Positions 26,701-38,700 of a DNA stretch of 64,000 nt are shown one piece after another (the first letter of the stretch is position 1; each line of letters starts with the position of its first letter). The stretch is from Limnoperna fortunei (taxonomy: Eukaryota > Mollusca > Bivalvia > Mytilida > Modiolidae): positions 22,386,432 through 22,450,431 of the forward strand of contig OX104113.1 of NCBI GenBank assembly GCA_944474755.1, given 5' to 3'. The position numbers were made by a program, and so were the translations under genes. Below the pieces are notes generated by a model. The model was not told the DNA's origin. It was given only the letters and a program-made list of their open reading frames with translations, and made no database searches.

Positions 26701-29700
26701 GGTAAGTAGGCATAATGCACTTCTTTGGTAAGAAGGCATAATTCACTTCCATGGTTAGAAGCCATAATTTACTTCCATGGTTAGAATTCATAATTCACCT
26801 TCATGGTTAGAAGGCATAATGCACTGCCATGGTTAGAAGGCATAATGCCCTGCCATGGTTAGAAGGCATTATGCACTGCCATGGTTAGAAGGCATAATTC
26901 ACTACCATGTTCTGAAGGCATAATGCACTGCCATGGTAAGAAGTCATAATGCACTCCAATGGTTAGAAGGCATATTGCACTCCCATGGTTAGAAGGCATA
27001 ATGCACTGCCATGGTTAGAAGGCATAATGCACTGCCATGGTTAGAAGGCATAATGCACTGTCATGGTTTGAAGGCATAATGCACTCCCATAGTTAGAAGG
27101 CATAATGCACTGCCATGGTTTGAAGGCATAATGCACTGCCATGGTTAGAAGGCATAATGCACTGCCATGGTTTGAAGGCATAATGGACTGCCATGGTTAG
27201 AAGGCATAATGCACTGCCATGGTTAGAAGGCATAATGCACTCCCATAGTTAGAAGGCATAATGCACTGCCATGGTTAGAAGGCATAATGCACTCCCATGG
27301 TTAGAAGGCATAATGCACTCCCATGGTTAGAAGGCATAATGCACTGTCAGGGTTTGAAGGCATAATGCACTGCCATGGTTAGAAGGCATAATGCACTGCC
27401 ATGGTTAGAAGGCATAATATACTGCCATGGTTTGAAGGCATAACACTCTGCCATGGTTAGAAGGCATAATGCACTCCCATGGTTAGCAGTGTTCAATCTA
27501 GAGCGAGCGCCATTGCGCCATTCCCGCATTTTTTGTTGAATTGACACGCTTAAAAAACCTCCTGGTCATTACTGGCGCAACGTAGTTTTTCATTGCTTTG
27601 AGAAATTCCCCATAGTCAACAGCTTGAGAAAGTCCCTTTAAAATATACTGGAAATTTAACTGTATTCTCGGTCCTAAGTATGCTTTTTATCATGTACAAT
27701 TACAATTTAGCAAGCGTCTAAATCACGTAGACAATATATTATCGATTTTTTTTTATAACATGTTGTTCATGCTTCAAGATGAAGCGTATTTCTGCATACA
27801 AAACACAGAAGGGCTTTTCCTAAAGTAAAATAAACAACTTTCGGGAACACTCAGTTTATTCAACATAATTGAATATAAAACAACGGTAATGTTTGTTAGT
27901 TACTTCAAATATAATTATTCAATTTATGCCTTTATTTTGCAAACTGAATCATAAGCCTTCATTTTTTGTCAGGTTGTCATGTCTCTATATTGGTTTTATT
28001 GACCCCTAGCTATAAATTCTGGCCCCCCTATGGTAAGTTATTAGGGCTATCATGACCCCCTTAGGCCAAATTCTAGATTGAACACTGTGGTTAGAAGGCA
28101 TAATGTACTGCCATGGTTAGAAGGCAATTCACTCCCATGGTTAGAAGGAATAATGCACTCCCATAGTTAGAAGGCATATTGCACTCCCATAGTTAGAAAG
28201 CATAATGCACTGCCATGGTTAGAAGGCATAATGTACTGCCATGGTTAGAAGGCATAATGTACTCCCATGGTTGGAAAGCATAATGAATTGCTAGTTAAAA
28301 GGTTTAAAGCACTGCCTTGGTTAGAAGGCATCATGCATTGCCATTTTTAGAAGGCATAATGCACTGCCATGGTTAGAAGGCATAATGTACTGCCATGGTT
28401 TGAAGGCATTATGTACTGCCATGGTTAGAAGGCATAATGTACTGCCATGGTTAGAAGGCATAATGTACTGCCATGGTTAGAAGGCATAATGTACTGCCAT
28501 GGTTAGAAGGCATAATGTACTGTCATGGTTGGAAGGCATTATGCACTGCCGTAGTTAGAAGGCATAATGCACTGCCATGGTTAGAAGGCATAGTGTACTG
28601 CCATGGTTTGAAGGCATAATGTACTCCCATGGTTAGAAGACATAATGTACTGCCATTGTTAGAAGGCATAATGTACTGCCATGGTTAGAAGGCATAATGT
28701 ACTGCCATGGTTAGAAGGCATAATGCACTGCCATAGTTAGAAGGCATAATGCACTGCCATGGTTAGAAGGCATAATGTACTGCTATTGTTAGAACCATTA
28801 TGTACTGCCATGGTTAGAAGGCATTATGCACTGCCATGGTTAGAAGGCATAATGCACTCCCATAGTTAGAAGGCATAATGCACTGCCATGGTTAGAAGGC
28901 ATAATGCACTCCCATAGTTAGAAGGCATAATGCACTCCCATAGTTAGAAGGCATAATGCACTCCCATAGTTGGAAGGCATAATGCACTCCCATATTTAGA
29001 AGGCATAATGCACTCCCTTAGTTAGAAGGCATAATGCACTGCCATGGTTAGAAGGCATAATGTACTGCCATGGTTAGAAGGCATTATGCACTGCCATGGT
29101 TAGAAGGCATAATGCACTCCCATAGTTAGAAGGCATAATGCACTGCCATGGTTAGAAGGCATAATGCACTCCCATAGTTAGAAGGCATAATGCACTCCCA
29201 TAGTTAGAAGGCATAATGCACTGCCATGGTTAGAAGGCATAATGCACTCCCATAGTTAGAAGGCATAATGCACTCCCATAGTTAGGAGGCATAATGCACT
29301 ACCATGGTTAGAAGGCATAATGCACTCCCATAGTTAGAAGGCATAATGCACTGTCATGGTTAGAAGGCATAATGTACTGCCATGGTTAGAAGGCATTATG
29401 TACTGCCATGGTTAGAAGGCATTACTGTAAACCAATTAATATTCGCGTAAGCAAACTTTCGCGGTTTGTATTCAATGGACTGATTCGCGAATACAAACTT
29501 TCGCGAAATTGATATCATAAAAAATAAATATTCGCGGATCTACAGATCGTTGTATAGAAAATGAGCACACAATAAATAATAAATATTTGAGTTGTCGTCC
29601 TGATATCTTTTGTTTTTTATTGTCGATCGATTTTTATAGCTGACTGATTCACGTGAACATAAACTCAAGTACATGTAGTTTAGTTGAGTTTACTAAATAT

Positions 29701-32700
29701 ATTTAATTTGTAAAACAAATAAAAACGAAAGATCTAAACACGTGTTTGCATAATCAACACATTGAATAGAATTATTTTTAAGTCGACAATTTAATGAACC
29801 GTTTTACTTTTTTGGCCTGTCATGCCTGTAGGTGTACATAGTTCTTAATTACCAGGGAGATTGCTGTTTGCATAACGGCTAATAAGTCGTTTGATCTTTT
29901 AACACCTGACATAATTAAATAATTAATTCGTCGTTTCAAGTGCCAAACAGATGTCAATAACAGGACGATAAAAGACAAATAATCAGATTTTAATTAAAAC
30001 CTAACAAAGATAACTGTTTTATCAACCGGAAGTTGTCATTGTGAAATCGTAGTTTAGTAATTCTAAATAAGGGTTTACACACACATTTGGTATTTTAAAC
30101 GACGTTAGTGGTGTCGCCATTCCTCATCATTCATTTTCCCAAACCTTTTCGCGGATATAAACTTTCGCGTTTGTTACCTCCTCGCGAAATCCGCGAAAGT
30201 TTATATCACGCGAAATTTTATTGGTTTACAGTATGCACTGCCATGGTTAGAAGGCATAATGCACTCCCATAGTTAGAAGACATAATGCACTGCCATGGTT
30301 AGAAGGCATAATGTACTGTCATGGTTAGAAGGCATAATGCACTCCAATAGTTAGAAGGCTTATTGCACTCCCATGGTTAGAAGACATAATGTACTGCCAT
30401 TGTTAGAAGGCATAATGTACTGCCATGGTTAGAAGGCATAATGTACTGCCATGGTTAGAAGGCATAATGCAGTCCCATAGTTAGAAGGCATAATGCACTG
30501 CCATGGTTAGAAGGCATAATGCACTCCCATAGTTAGAAGACATAATGCACTGCCATGGTTAGAAGGCATAATGTACTGTCATGGTTAGAAGGCATAATGC
30601 ACTCCCATAGTTAGAAGGCTTATTGCACTCCCATGGTTAGAAGACATAATGAACTGCCATTGTTAGAAGGCATAGTGTACTGCCATGGTTAGAAGGCATA
30701 ATGTACTGCCATGGTTAGAAGGCATAATGCACTGCCATAGTTAGAAGGCATAATGCACTGCCATGGTTAGAAGACATAATGCACTGCCATGGTTAGAAGG
30801 CATAATGTACTGCCATGGTTAGAAGGCATAATGCACTGCCATAGTTAGAAGGCATAATGCACTGCCATGGTTAGAAGACATAATGCACTGCCATGGTTAG
30901 AAGGCATAATGTACTGCTATGGTTAGAAAGCATTATGTACTGCCATGGTTAGAAGGCATTATGCACTGCCATGGTTAGAAGGCATAATGCACTCCCATAG
31001 TTAGAAGGCATAATGCACTGCCATGGTTAGAAGGCATAATGCACTCCCATAGTTAGAAGGCATAATGCACTCCCATAGTTAGAAGGCATAATGCACTGCC
31101 ATGGTTAGAAGGCATAATGCACTCCCATAGTTAGAAGGCATAATGCACTCCCATAGTTAGAAGGCATAATGCACTACCATGGTTAGAAGGCATAATGCAC
31201 TCCCATAGTTAGAAGGCATAATGCACTGCCATGGTTAGAAGGCATAATGTACTGCCATGGTTAGAAGGCATTATGTACTGCCATGGTTAGAAGGCATTTT
31301 GCACTGCCATGGTTAGAAGGCATAATGCACTGCCATGGTTAGAAGACATAATGCACTGCCATGGTTAGAAGGCATAATGTACTCCCATGGTTAGAAGGCA
31401 TTATGCACTGCCATGGTTAGAAGGCATAATGCACTCCCATAGTTAGAAGACATAATGCACTGCCATGGTTAGAAGGCATAATGTACTGTCATGGTTAGAA
31501 GGCATAATGCACTCCCATAGTTAGAAGGCTTATTGCACTCCCATAGTTAGAAGGCATAAAGCACTGCCATGGTTAGAAGGCATAATGTACTGCCATGGTT
31601 AGAAGGCATAATGTACTGCCATGGTTAGAAGGCATAATGTACTGCCATGGTTAGATTGCATAATGTACTCCCTACTTGGTTGTGCATTATGCCTTCTAAC
31701 CTTGTATTTTCGCATACAAGGTTTTAAAAAATTTGGCACTTAACTAAATATCATTTTTCTCATTTCCCAAATTTATATGTGAGATGCTTTAATAATTTTA
31801 ATTTGTGGGATATTATTTTGTTATATTTAAGGAAAGAAAGCTGAGAAGACAACAAAGAAACTATGTACTAGAGGATATAATTAATGGTGTTCCAAACATT
31901 GTTAAATCGGAGTTATCCCAATGGTCTTTAGCTGTGCCCATCACTGATGTTAATGTTTCCTTGTCAATAGAAATTCAGGCAGATGATATAGAAATGGTTC
32001 CAAAACAGTAAGTTTTTTTTAACTAGCTAGTGCAGCATCAATAAAAACTTGATGCTTGTGAATTAAACACATACAACTTCAGGAATTGCTGACATGTAGT
32101 AATGTACCCTGCATGAACTGGTCAAGGAATTAATACAATAGATCAACATGCACTAAATTGCTCCACATAATTAAATTACCATGTGCATGTGACCTTATAC
32201 TTTATTGTACTTACACATGCTTATTTATTACTCAATATGGAACAAAAAGCTTTATTGTATACACACTATTTAATGTATTATACACTAAAAAGGATATTTA
32301 ACATGATATGGATTAACCATAATACATAATACACAAAAATGACACAACATATCTTATTAAATTTTATTATGCTTTATTATTTCTGATTTTTTTATTGGCT
32401 TAAAACAGTCTTGTGAAAATAAAATAATTGAAATGGTTTTTTTTTAAATGTAAACACAGAGGGAAACAAGAATATACTGTATGTTGATGTATTTTGGTGA
32501 CGTGTTTTGCGTGACAAGTGAAAACTGCTTACCGCATATAGTCCATATGCTCCTTTTGTAGATAAAACAGCTTCTTTGTTTTAACGGTTTAAAAAATGAC
32601 ATGCAATATTCTCTGCCCTCCGTTCTCGACCACCAGAACTACGTTTTCGCTGCTACCTTCCGTTAACAATCATACACTTCAAATAATCTGAACAAAACTC

Positions 32701-35700
32701 TTCAAATTGCACAAACATCAACATTCAGCAGCAAGGTGACAAATCCCGAGTCATTTCTGTTCATTCACCAGAAGAACTTGTGAATAACCTTGCCATATTT
32801 TTTGTTAATCCAACAAATCACAAAACTGTAATAGGACCATTACGGCAGTAAAATTCAGACTTTAAAAGAACCTACAACTGATCACATACTGTCTGTACAT
32901 CGATGCATTGTAATTAAAATTGGATCTAAGTAAATGATGTGTAAATCATATCTCCCCTGGCCACTGAAAAGTACTGAAAATTAAAAATAACACAGCACCA
33001 AACAGTTACCAGAAATGATAACGATATAAAATACAAAATATAGAAAACAATAAAAAGTGAAACTGACACTCCATTGGAAAATCGGTAAGAAAAGTTGGCA
33101 ACATAAATTTGAAATAATACGGTTTGTCAAAGAGCAAAATATTAAAAACATAAAATTTAACACCCCATATTATAGTTAAGATTAAAATAAAAACATTCTA
33201 TTTCACAAACTATTACATAAACTATTAAAATAACTTTATTTTGTAACCTTACACGGGATCAATGAAATAAACGTCCTCTCATTACGCCACATTCTGGTTG
33301 AATGACGTAGATGACTAGATGCTAAATAATGTAGCATACCATTTTTCAAAGATCACTTCGACAAAATAGTCCCTTCAAAATTGTTTTGAATAACAGATTG
33401 ATTCTGTATTTTTTGCAAACTTTTGCATGGATTTAATCAAGATATATTCTTGGTTATAAATAACCGATAAACAAAATGTAAGGCAATTGGTTTTAGGTAG
33501 TGGCTTTCTCACTGTGATATCTCAGGATCGCCCCAACTGGCTCACCTGAGATACACTGTGAGAAAGCCACTACCAAAAACCAATTGCCTTATATTCTGTA
33601 TATTTCATGCACTTCTGGGAAAAGCCCTGTGATTTTCCACTTGTGACAAAACTAAACAATAAAAATTATTTGGCCATTTTTTGTTGTCACATTTTGAGTA
33701 CGAGGTAATGTTTATATTTTTAATAGAATATTTTTAGTTCTGGAATCTTCTTTAAATGACCTGTTGCAACTGTATCAAGAAAATATCTCATCATGTATGG
33801 TTTTGAGATTAAGGGGTCAAAAGGGCCAATTTTTTTTTGTTTTACCATTCTAGTAACTATGTTATTTTAATTTTTAAATAAAGTTTTGATATTATTTGAT
33901 TGCTTTTGAGGTACATGTATAAAGAATATAATAGGCAAATTTTGTTCATTCAACTTTTTGAAATAGTATTATTGTATCATTTAAAAATCTTAACGTCATG
34001 TTACCTTATTTTTACCCCTTGGACAACAACAACAGTTACACAAGTCTTTATCATCACAATGTCATACATTTATATATATAGAGTTCTTGTATTTCTGGGA
34101 CTGTTTTTTTATAAATATAAATATCAATATAATAAGCATATAATTCACTTAAACTGAAAATATGTTGGAAATGACACTTTTCATGAACTTTTGTTATATA
34201 TTTTCTAACTAGAATGTCAGGAGAAATTTTTCTGTATTAATTTAATTACAGGTAATTACTTGATTTTAGGTATGGTTTCACCTTGGTCTTTACAATGACA
34301 CTATAGCAATTATTAAAAATTATTCACAAACCAAATGAAAAAGAATTTCTTATTGCAGGATTCTAGATCATGGGTAGTAATAATTTTTAAAACTGTATAT
34401 ATTAATTTGAAATACACATGTACATGTAGTATAAAGTAATGTTTGTTTCGTACTTTCAGATTCAAGCAGATAATCCGGGAGGTTGTTTATGTGGATAACA
34501 ATCACACAGAAACTCTCTTTATTTTACTGTTTAATCAGGGATACTTACAGGAGACAGTAGAGGTGTATCTGCGAGATTGCAATGTCAACATTACTGGCAA
34601 TCTGGCCAAAAGAGTACAGCTGATGCCACACAAAACTGAACACATAGAAATATCTTTCCATTCTGAAATTATCTCAGGGACATTTAGATGTAAAGGTTAG
34701 TCACTTACAATTTATGTAAAGTCACTTACAGTGTACTTAAGGTCACTTACAATGTACTTAAGGTCACTTACAATGTACTTAAGGTCACTTACAATGTACT
34801 TAAGGTCACTTACAATGTACTTAAGGTCACTTACAATCTACTTTAGGTCACTTACAATGTACTTAAGGTCACTTACAATGTACTTAAGGTCACTTACAAT
34901 CTACTTTAGGTCACTTACAATGTACTTAAGGTCACTTACAATGTACTTAAGGTCACTTACAATGTACTTTAGGTCACTTACAATGTACTTAAGGTCACTT
35001 ACAATGTACTTAAGGTCACTTACAATCTACTTTAGGTCACTTACAATGTACTTAAGGTCACTTACAATGTACTTAACGTCACTTACCATGTAATTAATAT
35101 TTTTGCATTTACTGTCAACATTACAATTAATTAGCAGCAAAAATTATGTAAGTAAAAATGTTATTTTAAATCAAGGTAAATTTTACTGAACCCAGTACTT
35201 TAACTTAAAGTAATTGATTTATCATTTATTCTATGAATGAAATAAGTGACAATATTTTAATTTTACATTTAACAACAGCGTGTAAAATTTGCTACTGATA
35301 AAAAGTTGAAAAGTGTGCTGAAGGTTTATGCAAATATGTGGCATGTTTTCAACCTGTAAATCAAATAAATATACATATGTACATCAGATAACTTTTATCG
35401 TTTTAGTTTCGGTGTTGGGTGAAAATGATGAAGATGAATGGAAGATAACTCTACAGAAACAACACAGTTGTATTTGCTATCCAGACATTAGTTGTAATGT
35501 AAGCTGGAAATAGATAATACTTATTTATGGTTAGACTTTGTAGATAATGTATAAACTATTATGTACCCATGTCATAAATTAACCAAAAAAAAAGGCAAAT
35601 TTATAAACTTTGGAGACAACTTTTATGGAATCATTGATATTTATCTATTTATTTATTTATTGTACCATGATGTTTTGTTCAATATTCTATGGCCAGCATC

Positions 35701-38700
35701 AGTTAGATATGTATTTCTTAGTTTAAAACAGTTTTCATTTTAAGAATAATTTTTAAAAAATTAAAATTACTTTTTTTTGGTCATTTTTCCAATAGCCTTA
35801 AATATTCCAAAATATTTTTCCATCCAATTGAATGACATTTAACAAAAATCATTTTTAGAAATTTTTATTTTGTCCAGATGGAAATAATTTTGTAAAGCCA
35901 AAGTCTAATGTGTTATCAGTTAAATTCAGGATATAAGAGCAACCATCTTACAAGTCATCTTTCCTGTTTATCTGTTTTTTCAGTGTGGAGACCATGGATA
36001 CTACAGACTGCCATTCCCGTCTACACGTGGGATATTTAGAGGACCAACAGACCCACTGTTTATTCTTTGTATTATTATGGTTATTTTGTTTTTTATCGGT
36101 AAGCCTATTCCTGAACCAATGCTTGTTTGTGGGAATTAGAGGGGAGATACTCATCTTTAATCTGCTACCCGTATTATATAACTAAGAAAAAGGTTTTCTG
36201 ATGATTTCTTTATAATTTTTTTCCTGAACCCAACCACCCATTAATTGTGTCTGAAGTACCTTGAAATCTTACATTAGCCCATAGATTTTAGATATATGTA
36301 CAAGGGTTTGAAAATATAAAAGTATGAATTTAACAACAATATACAATTGATGACTTGTATTCTATACTATGAAATTTCAAAACTAACAATATCACATTTT
36401 TAACAATATTCTCATATTGTCACGACCTCTTCTCTCAAAATATATCATCAAGTTCCCAAATAACTTTACCTGAAGTTTAATACATTAATTAGAGTTTTCT
36501 TTTCATTATGGCTGTTGCTGAAACTGTATTTGAATGTTGAAAATCATTGTCATGTATAATGTTTTTATAGAATCAAAATTTCATAAAGAATTGGATTATG
36601 CCATGTCTAATTTATATCCAGGGTCACCTTGTTATACATTTCCCAGTTTTCAGTACAAGCTTCTGTATAAATTTTGGACAAAGCACTATCAAGTTCTTCA
36701 TTTAGAAATTGTTTCAAAGTTTTCCTGTAAATTTTTCTCACATAAATATGCTCTAATTGTGCACACAGCTGACTCGGTGGCCCTCCTGGTGTTTTTGGCA
36801 TCCTTATTTTTTGTACAAAATCATTTCAAAAGCTGCATCTTCTACTTTTGCAAAAAGCTATCTAGGAGCTTCATTTGCAGTGTTGGTCACAGACACTGAC
36901 ATTTGTATTTTTGTTTATTGTTGATGGTCTGCTGTATTCAAAGAATGTTTATAAAGTCAGTGGTGATTGGCTATCCAATCGAAACAAATGACAATGGGCG
37001 GTCCTAATTCTGTATGGATATATGCTTAGCTTGATATGAAATTGGTAATGTTCTGTCAAGGGAATCTGTGTATACTCTTAATTTAATACACAGTACTGAC
37101 ATAAGTCATGTTTATACATGTACATGTGAAGCTGAACATTCCTGTAATGGAAGGGTGGGAATTCTTCGATCATTACTGTTTACTTGTCCTGTCTCCTTAA
37201 TGCAGATTGATTACCCATAATACCGGTATACATTTTGGTGATTTCAGAGGTGTGTACCATTCCGGATTTTCCAGAATCATTCCGAATTTGGGTCTAAAAT
37301 TACTCATCACTGAAATGCATCTGGAATTACGCATTTCCGCCATTGTAGCAATTTTAGTTTTTAATCTTTGTCAGTTGGATGCTTGGTATGATATTTTTTG
37401 TGAAAAAATCACCAAAGTGATAGGGATTTTGTTTGAAACGTGCAGCTAATGTTAAATTGTAAAGGTATTACAATTAACTTTCAAATGCTTTTGGTTGTGA
37501 TTTTGTGAAATTGTAAAGGTATTACAATATTGAATAAACATATTTTTTATCAATGTTTGATCAATAAATTGAGCATCAGAAAGATGTTTTATAGTAAAAG
37601 ACTGACCAGAAACTCTTTTAATATTGTTCTAAGTTCAGACATAGACATTTTATGTGCAAAGTTTCAGATATCTGATAAATGTGCCAAATTACTAAAAAAA
37701 TAATTAGGATTACTGGGAGTACTGAAAAGGGGTGGTGACAAAAATTAATTGATGGATCAATTTATAAACATTTTTTGTATAAGTACAAGTGTTTGTTTAC
37801 TACATGTTATAATAATTTTACAAGGAATACAATATTAAACATTTTTTTTGTCATAATTGTTTCAGGATTGATGAAAGCCTTAATTTCCTTGGTGTCACCT
37901 GTGACTATAGGAGAACTGGGTCTGTGTTTATTTACTAGGTCCAGAGTGTTATCTTCTTACCATGAACAGATACTGGCTAAATATGATGTTGTGTACAATG
38001 AGAAAGGAGTTCCTGTCCATCCTGTAACGTAAGATTCAAATACAATTAAATCGTATTACTGGTCTTTTACTGATGTGAGGCATGGGGCAAAATTCCACAT
38101 TGTGTAATCCAAGACAAATATACATTTGGTTTTTCTTGGATGTTTATTTGCTAACTTCTTTAATTAGGAAGATCTCTAGTGTGACACATGTGTATAGCAG
38201 AAGTGAAAAATAAGGTTGATTCTTTTGAAAAAAACTCTTCAACTGCATTCACTGTTAATCAAGCAAATGTACTATTGCTACAAAAATGCCAGTAAATCAC
38301 ATGTAAAAGTAACTGTTTATTTTCACTCTCAAGTTCTTTCCCACCAAAATGGAACAAGTACAAATATTTGTCTGTTGTTCATCAAATTAAGGATTAACAA
38401 TTTAAAATTTGACCCCCAAAAATTTTGATATTTATAATTAATCATATAATCGATTGGGAGGAGGTATCTTGTTTTTTGTGTGAATGGTGTCATCTTTTTT
38501 ATTGGAGAGGAAGCCATAGAAAACCCCCTGACCTGCAGTAGGAAAACTGGAGTCCAGTACAACCTGCACACCTTGAATATCCAAAATATGCCAAACGCAT
38601 CTGATTAAACTCACTTCTGAGCACTTGTGATCGTATTTTGAATATTTTGAGGTTCACTCCACCCAAGTGATTATCCTTAAAATGTATGGTTTGACCATTA

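Larger units (their letters stand above)
26697..31672. repeat. 26-bp minisatellite array, about 137 copies, HAP2 intron 7
   Basis: Unit ATGGTTAGAAGGCATAATGC then ACTGCC (26 bp). Two main sub-types alternate: TGCCATGGTTAG and TCCCATAGTTAG. Interrupted by two transposons (27487-28087 and 29425-30231); the copy number excludes these. Confidence 0.96.

Noticed and set aside
27347..27547. 66-codon minus-strand ORF with repeated alanine-rich heptads
   Set aside because: Translation of the 26-bp minisatellite; frame is not maintained by selection.
34731..35093. 120-codon ORF of Y-L-R-S-L-T-M repeats
   Set aside because: It is the open frame of the 21-bp array; it lacks a real start and is cut from exon 9 by a stop right after the donor.
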